Source: Bacillota bacterium (lineage in GTDB: Bacteria; Bacillota; Clostridia; Christensenellales; SZUA-584). Taken from it: DNA of 64,000 nt. The DNA is taken from contig JAEYPS010000023.1 in assembly GCA_023410475.1 (NCBI GenBank), forward strand, positions 38,733 through 102,732. Direction: 5' to 3'. This document shows, one piece after another, positions 42,199-51,678 of the stretch (its first letter is position 1; each line of letters starts with the position of its first letter). A program made the translations under genes and the position numbers. The notes below the pieces were generated by a model that saw nothing but the letters and a program-made list of their open reading frames with translations, ran no database searches and was not told where the DNA came from.

Positions 42199-43539
42199 AT
42201 GGGAAAAGACGACGATACGATATACGCCCCGGCGACGCCGTGCGGAGGCGCGATAGCGGTAATAAGGATATCCGGCAATAACGCGCACGGTGTGCTGAAC
42301 TCCGTGTTTCGCGGCGGAGACAGCGAGCACGCAAGGCTGTATCACGGGTATATTGAGCAGGGCGGCAGCCGCATAGACGAGGTGATGGCCGCGCGGTTTT
42401 ACGCTCCTCGGACTTATACCGGAGAGGATATGGCAGAGGTGCACTGCCACGGAGGCGGCGTTGTAATGTCGGGCGTGATGCGAGCGATTGCATATACCGG
42501 GGCGAGGCTCGCCGAGCCGGGCGAGTTCACAAAGCGCGCGTTTCTTTCGGGCAAGATGGATTTATCGGCGGCGGGCGCGGTAATGGAGCTTATAGGCGCG
42601 TCGTCCTCGGCGGGCGCTGGAGCGGCCCTGCGGCAGTTATCCGGCGGGCTTTTCCACAAAATAACGGCCGTGCAGCAAGAGCTGACCGACGCTCTCGCTA
42701 TTATAGAAGCGGGAATAGAATACCCTGAGGACGACATAGAGGCGGACATAAGGCGCGACGCGCTTCCGCTTATAACTCAGGCAATGAGCGAGACCGCAAA
42801 CCTCGCGGATACGTTCGCGTCGGGGAGGATGCTGCGCGAAGGGTATGTGGTCGTCATTGCGGGAAGGCCGAACGTGGGTAAATCGTCGCTTTTCAACATG
42901 CTGCTGGGCAAGGACAGAGCGATAGTAACGCACATACCCGGCACGACGAGGGACGAGGTCGACGACGTAATAATAAAGGACGGCGTATTGATAAGGCTTA
43001 CAGACACCGCGGGCATACGCGAGGATGCGGACGAGGTTGAGCACATAGGCATATCGCGCGCGAAGGACGCCGCGAAGCGGGCGGACTTGACGCTGTTTGT
43101 CATTGACGCCTCAGAGGGCATAACGGACGAGGACCGAGAGATATACGGTTCGCTCGGGGATAACACCGTTATAGTATTGAACAAGAGCGACCTTCCCGAC
43201 AGAACGTCGGACGGGGACGTAATGAGGGAATTTAATAAAAAGGCTGTGACGGTGAGCGCTCTTCACGGTGAGGGACGGGAAACGCTGCTGAGCCTAATCA
43301 AGCCGCCCGAGATAAGTGAGACGGCGGACGTTGTCATTACGAACGAGAGGCACTTCGCTATACTTAACTCGGCGATGGAAAGTCTCGGCGCCGCGATAGA
43401 AGCGCTCGATACGGTGGACCTCGACTGCGTGACGATAGACTTAAAGGCCGCGTGGGACAGCCTTGGAGAGATAACGGGAGTAACGGTAACCGAAGAGATC
43501 ATCGGCAGCATTTTCGAGAAGTTCTGTCTGGGGAAATAG
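42199..43539 (+). CDS. mnmE: tRNA uridine-34 modification GTPase MnmE
   Basis: A 446-residue GTPase. The N-terminal formyl-THF-binding domain starts DTIYAPATPCGGAIAVIRISG; the G domain has GRPNVGKSSLFNMLLG, DTAGI and NKSDL; the C-terminus ends in the conserved CLGK with the catalytic Cys. With MnmG it makes cmnm5U/s2U at the wobble position. ATG at 42199 has AAGGGA upstream; the open frame extends 21 codons further without support. MnmG follows two bases after the stop. Confidence 0.96.
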   Translation: MGKDDDTIYAPATPCGGAIAVIRISGNNAHGVLNSVFRGGDSEHARLYHGYIEQGGSRIDEVMAARFYAPRTYTGEDMAEVHCHGGGVVMSGVMRAIAYTGARLAEPGEFTKRAFLSGKMDLSAAGAVMELIGASSSAGAGAALRQLSGGLFHKITAVQQELTDALAIIEAGIEYPEDDIEADIRRDALPLITQAMSETANLADTFASGRMLREGYVVVIAGRPNVGKSSLFNMLLGKDRAIVTHIPGTTRDEVDDVIIKDGVLIRLTDTAGIREDADEVEHIGISRAKDAAKRADLTLFVIDASEGITDEDREIYGSLGDNTVIVLNKSDLPDRTSDGDVMREFNKKAVTVSALHGEGRETLLSLIKPPEISETADVVITNERHFAILNSAMESLGAAIEALDTVDLDCVTIDLKAAWDSLGEITGVTVTEEIIGSIFEKFCLGK

Positions 43540-43541
43540 AC

Positions 43542-45401
43542 ATGGGGTATAACGCAGGAGAATTTGACGTAATAGTAGTAGGCGCGGGGCACGCGGGATG
43601 CGAGGCCGCGCTTGCCTGCGCGCGCATGGGGCAAAAGACGCTGCTGATGACGATAAACCTTGACGGTATTGCGCTGATGGCGTGCAGCCCGGCAATAGGC
43701 GGCACGAGCAAGGGGCATCTCGTGCGCGAGATAGACGCGCTGGGAGGCCAGATGGGGCTTTGCGCCGACGCGTCTTATATGCAGATAAGGATGCTCAATA
43801 CCTCAAAGGGCGCGGCTGTGCAGTCGCTGCGCTCACAGCAGGATAAAAAGCTTTATCAGCGCGTAATGAAATGGACGCTCGAAAACACGGACAATCTTTA
43901 TATAGCGAGCGCGGAAGCCACACGGATAATAACAAAGAACGGGCGTGCGGCGGGAGCAGAGGCGCACCTCGGGGCGGAGTTTTTTGCGAAGGCCGTCGTG
44001 CTTTGCACGGGAGTTTATCTTAAAGCCAGGGTAATAATAGGAGATCATAATGTGTCGTCCGGGCCGTCGGGGCTGTACCCTGCCGACAAGCTCGATCTTG
44101 CGGAGCTCGGGCTGAGGCTGCAGCGCTTCAAGACGGGAACGCCCGCGAGGGTGGACAAGCGCACGATAGATTTTTTAAAGACCGAGCCTCAGTACGGAGA
44201 CGCCGAGCCCGAATACTTCTCGTTCATGACAAAGGGCGAGCCGAGAAAGCAGCATCCGTGTTATCTTACATACACTAACGAGAGAACGCACGACATCATA
44301 CGCGCCAATATACACAGAAGCCCGCTGTTCAGCGGAGATATAAAAGGCACGGGGCCAAGATATTGCCCGTCTATAGAGGATAAGGTAATAAAGTTCCCCG
44401 ACAAGGAACGCCATCAGGTTTTTATAGAGCCGGAGGGCGAATGGACGAACGAGATGTACATACAGGGGCTTTCTTCTTCGCTGCCCGAGGATGTTCAAAA
44501 GCAGGTGTACGCCACGGTGCCGGGGCTCGAAAACGCGTTTTTTATGCGCGCGGCTTACGCGATAGAGTACGACTGCATTGACCCGACGCAGCTCAAAGCT
44601 TCGCTTGAACTTAAGGATGTGCCCGGGCTTTTTTGCGCGGGGCAAATAAACGGCACGTCGGGTTATGAGGAGGCCGCGGCGCAGGGAATAGTCGCGGGCA
44701 TAAACGCAGTACAATATATAAAGGGAGAGGAACCTCTCGAGCTGACGAGGAGCGACGCGTACGCGGGCGTGCTTATAGACGACCTGATAACGAAGGGCAC
44801 GGGCGAGCCTTACCGTATGATGACGTCAAGGGCGGAATACAGGCTGCTTTTACGCCAGGACAATGCCGACGCGAGGCTGACGGATATGGGAAGGCGCGTC
44901 GGCCTCGTTACCGATGAGCGCTACGATATGTATATGAAAAAGCGCGAAGCAGTCGAACGCCAAAAGAAAATGCTTTATGAGCGTACGCTCAGCATAGAGC
45001 AAACGAATTCGATATTGGAAGAAAAGGGCCACACTCTGGTAAAGGCGCCCGTGAAGGCGGCGAGCCTGCTGATGAGGCAGGCTATGCGATATGACGATCT
45101 GAAAGGCATAGCGGAGGAAGGCATCCCGAGGGACGTCAAGCGCTGCGCCGAGACGGAGATACGCTATCAGGGCTATATAGACAAACAGCGCCAGCAGGTA
45201 GACAGATTCAAATCGCTCGAAAAGAAAAGACTTCCCGACGACTTTGACTATAAGGTGATAAAAGGCTTAAGGCTCGAGGCTGCGGCTAAGCTTTCGGCGG
45301 TGAGGCCTGAGACTCTTGGGCAGGCTATGCGGATATCGGGCGTGTCGCCTGCCGATATAGCGGTGTTAACCGTGTATTTCGGACGAGGCAGAGAAAAGTG
45401 A
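43542..45401 (+). CDS. mnmG: tRNA uridine-34 modification flavoenzyme MnmG (GidA)
   Basis: A 619-residue FAD enzyme. The dinucleotide-binding loop is VIVVGAGHAGCEAALA; the GidA signature regions PAIGGTSKGHLVREIDALGG, GLYPADKLDLAELG.. and GQINGTSGYEEAAAQG are present. The start is at 43542, where length matches the family; the longer frame lies inside mnmE. Partner of MnmE in the same operon. rsmG, usually next, is not here. Confidence 0.97.
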   Translation: MGYNAGEFDVIVVGAGHAGCEAALACARMGQKTLLMTINLDGIALMACSPAIGGTSKGHLVREIDALGGQMGLCADASYMQIRMLNTSKGAAVQSLRSQQDKKLYQRVMKWTLENTDNLYIASAEATRIITKNGRAAGAEAHLGAEFFAKAVVLCTGVYLKARVIIGDHNVSSGPSGLYPADKLDLAELGLRLQRFKTGTPARVDKRTIDFLKTEPQYGDAEPEYFSFMTKGEPRKQHPCYLTYTNERTHDIIRANIHRSPLFSGDIKGTGPRYCPSIEDKVIKFPDKERHQVFIEPEGEWTNEMYIQGLSSSLPEDVQKQVYATVPGLENAFFMRAAYAIEYDCIDPTQLKASLELKDVPGLFCAGQINGTSGYEEAAAQGIVAGINAVQYIKGEEPLELTRSDAYAGVLIDDLITKGTGEPYRMMTSRAEYRLLLRQDNADARLTDMGRRVGLVTDERYDMYMKKREAVERQKKMLYERTLSIEQTNSILEEKGHTLVKAPVKAASLLMRQAMRYDDLKGIAEEGIPRDVKRCAETEIRYQGYIDKQRQQVDRFKSLEKKRLPDDFDYKVIKGLRLEAAAKLSAVRPETLGQAMRISGVSPADIAVLTVYFGRGREK

Positions 45402-45454
45402 TTTTGACACAGACATTAGCGGAATTTCACATCTATAATAAGAAAGAATAATCT

Positions 45455-46795
45455 ATGGAAGAACGCGTAAAGCAAAATCTATTAAGATTCGGCGTAAAGC
45501 CGGGAAACAGCGTGGGCGCCGCGGTAAGCGGCGGGGCCGACTCTATGGCGCTGCTTTATTGCTTGTGCAATTTGCGCCCGAGCATGGACATAATAATCAC
45601 TGTATATCATATGGAGCACGGTATACGCGGGCAAAGCTCCGCGGCCGATATGGAATTTGTGATGAAACAATGCGAAGCGCGGGAAGTTAAGTTTATAGTG
45701 AAACGTGAGGACGTACCGGCTTTCGCAAAAGAGCAAGGGCTGTCGGCAGAAGCCGCGGCGAGGCAGTTAAGATACGAGTTTCTGGACTCGGCGGAAACGG
45801 ACTTTATTGCCACAGCGCATCATATGGAGGACAACGCCGAGACGGTGATAATGAACCTCGTAAGGGGCAGCGGCCTTACGGGGCTGTGCGGGATACCAGA
45901 GAAAAGAGGAAAGTATATCCGGCCTATGCTGGGAATCTCGAAGAGAGAGATAGAGGAGTACATAAAGGTAAACGGAATCGCGCATATAACGGACGAGACC
46001 AACGCCGATACGTCGTATACCCGAAACTTTATCCGCAAGGAGATAATGCCGCATCTGACGCGAGTAAACGAAGCGGCCGCCGCGAACATCTCAAGGACAG
46101 CGGCGCTGCTCGCCGAGGACGAGGAAGCGCTGATAAGCGCGGCTAAGGAATCGGGCTGCATAGAGCAAACGCAAGAAGGCGTCTTTATAGATCTTGAAAC
46201 ATTCGCAAAGCTGAAACCCGCTGTAAAAAAGCGTGTCGCGCGGCTCGCGGTATCGGCCGTTGACGGACTTGAAGACCTGGAGTTTGTGCACGTGCAGAGC
46301 ATCCTTGAGCTGGCGGACAAAGCCGAATCAGCAAAACGCATAGACCTCGCTCGCGGCGTATTTGCGGCGGTAGTTTATGACAAATTGATGATTGGCAAAA
46401 AAACCGAAAAGAAGTATAATAAAGACTTAGTTGCTGCAGACCTTGGAACCTTCAGTTTCGGCGGCATAACGTTCGAATGCATTCCGTATGAAGGGGACAC
46501 TGAGTTTGGGGAGGGAGCGGAGTTTTTCAGCGCTGGCAGTGTTGAAGGAGCGCTCTTTCGGCACAGGAAAGAGGGAGACTATATATCGCCCCTTGGCATG
46601 GAAGGTACAAAAAGACTTTCCGATTATCTTTCGGACAGGAAGGTGCCTCTGCACAAAAGGGACACGCTCGTGGTCATGGCAAAGGGCTCTGAGGTGCTGT
46701 GGGCAGTGGGCGTGGGAGTTTCCGAAACGTCGAAGGTAAACAAAGGCGAAAAGGCTGTTAAAATAACGTACCGGGGGAAAATGGGAGATGCATGA
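45455..46795 (+). CDS. tilS: tRNA(Ile)-lysidine synthase
   Basis: A 446-residue N-type ATP pyrophosphatase. The PP-loop is AAVSGGADSMALLY, followed by ATAHHMEDNAETVIMNLVRGSGL and RPMLGISKREIEEY. C-terminal TilS domains (about 300-446) are present. It makes lysidine at C34 of the minor isoleucine tRNA. Its last codons overlap hpt by eight bases, so the two are coupled. Confidence 0.96.
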   Translation: MEERVKQNLLRFGVKPGNSVGAAVSGGADSMALLYCLCNLRPSMDIIITVYHMEHGIRGQSSAADMEFVMKQCEAREVKFIVKREDVPAFAKEQGLSAEAAARQLRYEFLDSAETDFIATAHHMEDNAETVIMNLVRGSGLTGLCGIPEKRGKYIRPMLGISKREIEEYIKVNGIAHITDETNADTSYTRNFIRKEIMPHLTRVNEAAAANISRTAALLAEDEEALISAAKESGCIEQTQEGVFIDLETFAKLKPAVKKRVARLAVSAVDGLEDLEFVHVQSILELADKAESAKRIDLARGVFAAVVYDKLMIGKKTEKKYNKDLVAADLGTFSFGGITFECIPYEGDTEFGEGAEFFSAGSVEGALFRHRKEGDYISPLGMEGTKRLSDYLSDRKVPLHKRDTLVVMAKGSEVLWAVGVGVSETSKVNKGEKAVKITYRGKMGDA

Positions 46796-47324
46796 CGACA
46801 TAAAGGCAGTGATCTATTCTGAAGAGCAGATAAAAAAGCGCGTTAAGGAACTCGCGGACGTGATTAGCCGCGACTACAGCGAAGGGGAGCTTTTAACGGT
46901 GGGTATACTCAAGGGCGCGGTAGTATTCTACTCCGACCTGCTCAGGGAGATAAGCAGGCCCGCAAGGATGGATTTTATGGTGCTTTCGAGCTACGGCGCG
47001 TCATCGGTGTCGACGGGCGTAGTGCGCATACTTTACGACCTCGAGGAGGACATATCGGGAAAACATGTGCTGATAATCGAAGACATTGTGGACACAGGGC
47101 TAACGCTGCACTACCTTACAAAGGCGCTCTCGTCGAGAAGCCCTAAGTCATTAAAGGTTTGCTGCCTTTTCGACAAGCCGAGCAGAAGAAAGACAGACTT
47201 TACCCCCGATTATGTGGGGTTCAGCGTGCCCGACGTTTTTATTGTAGGCTACGGGCTTGATTACTCCGAGAAATACAGGAACTTAAAGTATGTCGGGGAA
47301 CTCAAGCCGGAAATATATACATAA
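46788..47324 (+). CDS. hpt: Hypoxanthine phosphoribosyltransferase
   Basis: A 178-residue purine salvage enzyme. The PRPP motif is VLIIEDIVDTGLTLHYL, with VGILKGAVVFYSDLLR before it and the C-terminal DVFIVGYGLDYSEKYRNL. It converts hypoxanthine (and guanine) to nucleotides. The tilS-hpt-ftsH order is the Firmicute norm. Confidence 0.97.
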   Translation: MHDDIKAVIYSEEQIKKRVKELADVISRDYSEGELLTVGILKGAVVFYSDLLREISRPARMDFMVLSSYGASSVSTGVVRILYDLEEDISGKHVLIIEDIVDTGLTLHYLTKALSSRSPKSLKVCCLFDKPSRRKTDFTPDYVGFSVPDVFIVGYGLDYSEKYRNLKYVGELKPEIYT

Positions 47325-47357
47325 GGAACATTTTATAATTCGTTCACATGTGCTGAA

Positions 47358-47386
47358 TTGAATTGCATATAGTGATATGCTAAAAT
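47358..47386 (+). promoter_or_regulatory. Predicted promoter of ftsH
   Basis: A TTGAAT -35 (47358-47363), 17 bases, then a TAAAAT -10 (47381-47386), 30 bases before the TTG start. Confidence 0.6.
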
Positions 47387-47416
47387 GTCAATCAAAGCTT
47401 TAAGGAGGAACGCATA

Positions 47417-49456
47417 TTGAAAAGGTCTCGAGGACCGCTGATATATATTGTTGGTTTCGCTTTGATATTTTTGCTTATATCGATGCTCAACCCGCAGACG
47501 AAACAAGACGAACGCAGGATTACGTACCCTGAATTTCTGGATCAGATCAGAGAAAAGAAAATCGAGCGTGTTGAGATAATCGAGCTCGACATATACGCTC
47601 TTGTTAAGGGTTCAAGCGTCAATCCTGAATCGTTTCCAAGAGAATATGATTTTTTCACACGCATGCCCAGTCAGGAAACGTTTGACAGGGATATTATGGC
47701 AATCACTGGGGCGACGGATACATCGGAGTATGGATTTTCGATAAAATATTCGCCGGTGCCGCAGCCTTCGTTTTTAGAGACGCTTCTGCCCTATCTTATA
47801 CCGATGCTGCTCATAGTTGCCGTTTTTGTATACATAATGCGCCAGCAGCAGGGGGCAGGCAACAAGGCGCTTTCGTTCGGAAAATCGCGGGCGCGCATGC
47901 AGGTTGGAGGCAAGAACCAGAAGACGTTCGCCGACGTTGCGGGAGCGGATGAGGAAAAGGAAGAGCTTGCCGAGATAGTAGAGTTTTTGAAGAACCCGAA
48001 GAGGTTTATAGACCTCGGCGCGCGCATACCCAAGGGCGTGCTGCTTGTGGGGCCTCCGGGAGGAGGAAAAACGCTTCTCGCGAAAGCCGTCGCCGGAGAG
48101 GCGGGGGTGCCGTTCTTTTCGATAAGCGGCTCTGATTTCGTCGAGATGTTCGTTGGCGTGGGCGCTTCAAGGGTGCGCGATATGTTCGACAACGCCAAGA
48201 AGAACTCGCCCTGCATACTGTTTATAGACGAGATAGACGCAGTAGGGCGCCAGAGAGGAAGCGGGCTTGGCGGAGGACACGACGAGCGCGAGCAGACATT
48301 AAACCAGCTGCTCGTCGAGATGGACGGCTTTCAGTCCAACGAAGGCATAATAATACTCGCGGCCACAAACAGAAAAGACATACTCGACCCGGCGCTGCTC
48401 CGTCCCGGAAGGTTCGACAGGCAGATAGTCGTTAACTACCCCGACGTTAAGGGCAGGGAAGAGATACTTAAAGTTCATACGAAGGGCAAGCCGCTGGAAG
48501 AGGGTGTAGACCTGAAGGTCATAGCAAAGCGTACGCCCGGGTTTACCGGCGCGGACCTTGAAAACGTGATGAACGAGGCCGCCATACTTACGGCGAGAGC
48601 CAAAAAACTCAAGATAACTATGCCCGAGGTTGAAGAGGCGATAACGAGGGTTATAGCGGGGCCCGAAAAAAAGTCGAGGGTGATAACCGAGAAGGACAAA
48701 AGGTGCACGGCGTACCACGAAGTCGGTCACGCCATACTGGCAAAAGCCCTGCCCGAGTGCGACCCGGTGCACGAGGTGTCTATTATACCAAGGGGAATGG
48801 CCGCGGGCTATACCATAACGCTGCCCGAGGACGATTCGCAGTTCGTGTTCAAGACAAAGCTTATATCGCAGCTCTCGATGCTGCTGGGCGGCAGGGCGGC
48901 CGAGGCGCTTGTGCTGGGAGACGTAAGCACGGGAGCGCTCAGCGATCTGCAGCGTGCTTCGGAAACGGCGAGAAACATGGTGGTCAAATTTGGAATGAGC
49001 GACGAGATTGGGCCGCTGTTCCTTGGCGACAATCAGGAGCTGTTCCTCGGCAAGGAGATAGGGCATACAAAGTCGTATTCGGAAGACCTCGCGAAAAAGG
49101 TCGACGTAGAGATAAAGAAGCTGCTCGATAACGCCTATAAGAAGGCCGAGGAAGTTTTGAAAGACAAGATGGAGCTTCTTCACAAGGTCGCAGAGGTGCT
49201 TATGGAGCGCGAGAGGATAGACGGCGACGAGTTTGACATACTCTGGAACGGCGGAGAACTGCCGCCGATGGAAAAAGCCGAGGAGGAAAAGACCGAAGGC
49301 CAGAGTCAGCAAAGCAAGGAAGATACGATAACACCTGAAGGAAAAGCCGGCAGCGAGGGCGGCAAGAAGACTGATAAAGCAAAAGAGCAGGAGAAGAAAC
49401 AGCCGGAGAGGCGTAAAGACCCTTACGAAAAAAAGCGCAGGGATCCTGACAGATAA
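47417..49456 (+). CDS. ftsH: ATP-dependent zinc metalloprotease FtsH
   Basis: A 679-residue membrane protease. Helix 1 is at about 8-26 and helix 2 at about 120-142. The AAA domain has Walker A GPPGGGKTLLAKAVAG (Gly where GPPGTGKT is usual), Walker B CILFIDEIDAVGRQRG and the SRH arginine region DPALLRPGRFDRQ; the protease site is HEVGH. A long low-complexity tail rich in Lys/Glu/Gln follows from about 610. Start TTG at 47417 with AAGGAGG upstream. It degrades membrane and regulatory proteins. Confidence 0.97.
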   Translation: MKRSRGPLIYIVGFALIFLLISMLNPQTKQDERRITYPEFLDQIREKKIERVEIIELDIYALVKGSSVNPESFPREYDFFTRMPSQETFDRDIMAITGATDTSEYGFSIKYSPVPQPSFLETLLPYLIPMLLIVAVFVYIMRQQQGAGNKALSFGKSRARMQVGGKNQKTFADVAGADEEKEELAEIVEFLKNPKRFIDLGARIPKGVLLVGPPGGGKTLLAKAVAGEAGVPFFSISGSDFVEMFVGVGASRVRDMFDNAKKNSPCILFIDEIDAVGRQRGSGLGGGHDEREQTLNQLLVEMDGFQSNEGIIILAATNRKDILDPALLRPGRFDRQIVVNYPDVKGREEILKVHTKGKPLEEGVDLKVIAKRTPGFTGADLENVMNEAAILTARAKKLKITMPEVEEAITRVIAGPEKKSRVITEKDKRCTAYHEVGHAILAKALPECDPVHEVSIIPRGMAAGYTITLPEDDSQFVFKTKLISQLSMLLGGRAAEALVLGDVSTGALSDLQRASETARNMVVKFGMSDEIGPLFLGDNQELFLGKEIGHTKSYSEDLAKKVDVEIKKLLDNAYKKAEEVLKDKMELLHKVAEVLMERERIDGDEFDILWNGGELPPMEKAEEEKTEGQSQQSKEDTITPEGKAGSEGGKKTDKAKEQEKKQPERRKDPYEKKRRDPDR

Positions 49457-49479
49457 TTATTTACACATAAATATACATT

Positions 49480-49514
49480 AACTGACATCGCATATACGGT
49501 GTCAGTTTTTTTAT
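49480..49514 (+). terminator. Terminator of ftsH
   Basis: AACTGACA (49480-49487) pairs with TGTCAGTT (49500-49507) and is followed by a T-run. Confidence 0.88.
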
Positions 49515-49619
49515 AGCTTCTATTATTTGTTATAGCAACAAACCATAAATTCCATAGCATACGGCCTTGCGAATGCGTACATTCTAAACATATAAACATA
49601 CGCACGCGAGGAGGTTTTT

Positions 49620-51098
49620 TTGAACATTCTGCTGTTATATCCCGAATTTCCCGATACGTTCTGGAGCTTTAAATATGCCCTTAAATTCGTATCAAAAAAA
49701 GCGCAGTACCCTCCTTTGGGGCTGCTTACCGTGGCTGCCATGCTGCCTCAAAACTGGAACAAGGTTCTTGTAGATATGAACGTTGAGAGGCTTCGTGACA
49801 GCCATATAGCATGGGCTGATTATGTGTTCGTAAGCGCGATGTCCGTGCAGTCGGACTCGGTAAACAGCGTGATATCAACATGCAAAAAGGCGGGTGTAAA
49901 GACAGTGGCGGGAGGGCCGCTTTTTACGGCTTATCCTGAAAAGTTTGATGATATCGACTATCTCGTGCTAGGCGAAGCGGAGGTAACGCTGCCTTCGTTT
50001 CTTGAAGACCTTGAAAACAATGCGGCAAAGCACGTCTATAAGTCGGACGAGCGGCCGGAGCTTTGCCGGTCTCCAAAGCCACTATGGGAGCTTATCGACA
50101 TAAAAAAATACTCGTCCATGAATGTACAGTATTCGCGAGGCTGTCCGTTTAACTGTGAATTCTGTGAAATAGTTGTATTGTACGGCAACAAGCCGAGGCT
50201 CAAGGGCACAGCGCAGATACTCAGAGAGCTTGACTCGCTATACGATACAGGGTGGCGCAGCAGCGTTTTTTTTGTGGACGATAACTTTATAGGCAACAAG
50301 GAGAGGCTTAAAAACGAGGTGCTGCCCGCGCTTATAGAATGGTCAAAGCAAAAAGATCACCCGTTTACGTTTTATACTGAGGCATCCATTAACCTCGCCG
50401 ACGACGACGAACTTATGAGGCTTATGGTCGAGGCGGGGTTTGACATGGTTTTTATAGGCATAGAGACGCCCAACGAAGACAGCCTAACAGAATGCAATAA
50501 GAATCAGAACAAAAACCGAGATCTTTTGGAATCTGTCGATAAGATGCAAAGACGAGGGCTTCAGGTGCAGGGCGGGTTTATCATAGGGTTTGACAACGAC
50601 CCCGAGAATATATTCGATATGATGATAAGGTTTATACAGCAGAGCGGCATAGTTGTGGCTATGGTGGGACTGCTTAACGCACCTCCCGGAACAAGGCTTT
50701 TTGACAGGCTCAAGAGCGAAAACCGCATATTATCAGACGCAAGCGGAAACAACACAGACTACTCATTAAACTTTGAGCCTGTAATGCCGCCCGATAAGCT
50801 TATTGCCGGATACAGGGAAGTTGTGGATACCGTTTATTCTCCCGAAAACTACTACGCGCGCGTAACGCGGTATCTCAACAAGGTTAAAGACACAGGAGGC
50901 AAAGCTGCGGTCAAGCTAACAAGAGAATCTCTCGCAGCGTTTTTTAAGGCTATGTTTAAGATCGGGATAGCCGGAAAAGAAAGGCGTTTTTACTGGAAGC
51001 TCTTGCTCAGAACTATATTTACCTGCCCGTCTCAGCTCAGCAAGGCCGTGACATTTGCGATATACGGCTATCACTTCAGAAGGATCTTCAGGATATGA
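49620..51098 (+). CDS. B12-binding-type radical SAM enzyme (DUF4070 group)
   Basis: A 492-residue enzyme. The N-terminal cobalamin-binding-like domain (about 1-140) begins MNILLLYPEFPDTFWSFKYA; the radical SAM cluster is CPFNCEFC at about residue 180; a DUF4070-type C-terminal region (about 360-492) follows. No DxHxxG motif is obvious in the N-domain. Known members of this group methylate or otherwise modify diverse substrates. The start is TTG with GAGGAGG upstream. It ends before an inverted repeat. Confidence 0.85.
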   Translation: MNILLLYPEFPDTFWSFKYALKFVSKKAQYPPLGLLTVAAMLPQNWNKVLVDMNVERLRDSHIAWADYVFVSAMSVQSDSVNSVISTCKKAGVKTVAGGPLFTAYPEKFDDIDYLVLGEAEVTLPSFLEDLENNAAKHVYKSDERPELCRSPKPLWELIDIKKYSSMNVQYSRGCPFNCEFCEIVVLYGNKPRLKGTAQILRELDSLYDTGWRSSVFFVDDNFIGNKERLKNEVLPALIEWSKQKDHPFTFYTEASINLADDDELMRLMVEAGFDMVFIGIETPNEDSLTECNKNQNKNRDLLESVDKMQRRGLQVQGGFIIGFDNDPENIFDMMIRFIQQSGIVVAMVGLLNAPPGTRLFDRLKSENRILSDASGNNTDYSLNFEPVMPPDKLIAGYREVVDTVYSPENYYARVTRYLNKVKDTGGKAAVKLTRESLAAFFKAMFKIGIAGKERRFYWKLLLRTIFTCPSQLSKAVTFAIYGYHFRRIFRI

Positions 51099-51107
51099 GA
51101 CCAAAAT

Positions 51108-51132
51108 ATAAAGCGCCTTTTAAAGGCGCTCC
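51108..51132. terminator. Shared convergent terminator hairpin
   Basis: AGCGCCTTT (51112-51120) and AAAGGCGCT (51122-51130) form a near-perfect palindrome between the radical SAM gene and csp; flanking A/T tracts would let it work on both strands. Confidence 0.6.
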
Positions 51133-51154
51133 CGCAGTTTTGTTTTATAAGGCT

Positions 51155-51352
51155 CTAAGAGAGCACCACGTTCGCGGCTTGATTTCCGCGCGGGCCTTTC
51201 TCGATATCGAACTGAACCCTTTGCCCTTCATTAAGCGATTTATAGCCTTGGGACTGTATTGCCGAAAAATGCACAAAGACATCCTCTCCGCCGTCCGTTT
51301 CTATAAAACCGTAGCCTTTTTCCGCGTTGAACCATTTTACTGTGCCGTTCAT
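51155..51352 (-). CDS. Cold-shock domain protein
   Basis: A 65-residue single cold-shock domain. RNP1 is KGYGFIE, RNP2 is VFVHFSAI, and the N-terminus is MNGTVKWFNAEKG. It binds single-stranded RNA/DNA and melts structure. The ATG at 51352 has GGAGGT upstream; an ATG five codons earlier lies in that ribosome site. Confidence 0.97.
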   Translation of the reverse strand: MNGTVKWFNAEKGYGFIETDGGEDVFVHFSAIQSQGYKSLNEGQRVQFDIEKGPRGNQAANVVLS

Positions 51353-51678
51353 TAACCGCACCTCCATGATATTTCTATAATTAGTATGCTGAGCATTCGC
51401 GCGCTATATTCGTTTTAAAATAATGTAATATATTTCAAAGCACCCAATGGTTTTTTTATAAAGTGCCAAAAGCCTCCGCGTATATTGCAGAGGCTTTTTA
51501 GGCATATATTATTGGTGGTGGTGCGTTTTTTATGTTCCTTCGAACTATTTGCATTATACACTACTTTGTCGAGCTTGTCAAACATTTGTAATAAATTCTT
51601 AATAAAATATTTTTAAATGTAACTGATTGGTTATCAATGGAGGTATTTTGCAGCGATAGATTGTGGTATCATATTAAA
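51353..51678. other. Intergenic region between csp and rsmA with an orphan hairpin
   Basis: About 326 bases. It should hold the csp 5' leader on the minus strand. A perfect hairpin AAAAGCCTC (51468-51476) with GAGGCTTTT (51490-51498) sits in the middle, with T's on both outer sides, but no gene ends there. The rsmA promoter must also be here; I see no strong match. Confidence 0.5.

Noticed and set aside
45402..45454. TTGACA before tilS as a promoter
   Set aside because: The spacing to the next TATAAT is 24 bases, too long for a normal sigma-A promoter; mnmG readthrough is more likely.
48299..49312. 337-codon antisense frame in ftsH
   Set aside because: A shadow of ftsH; the sense strand has clear AAA and HEVGH motifs.
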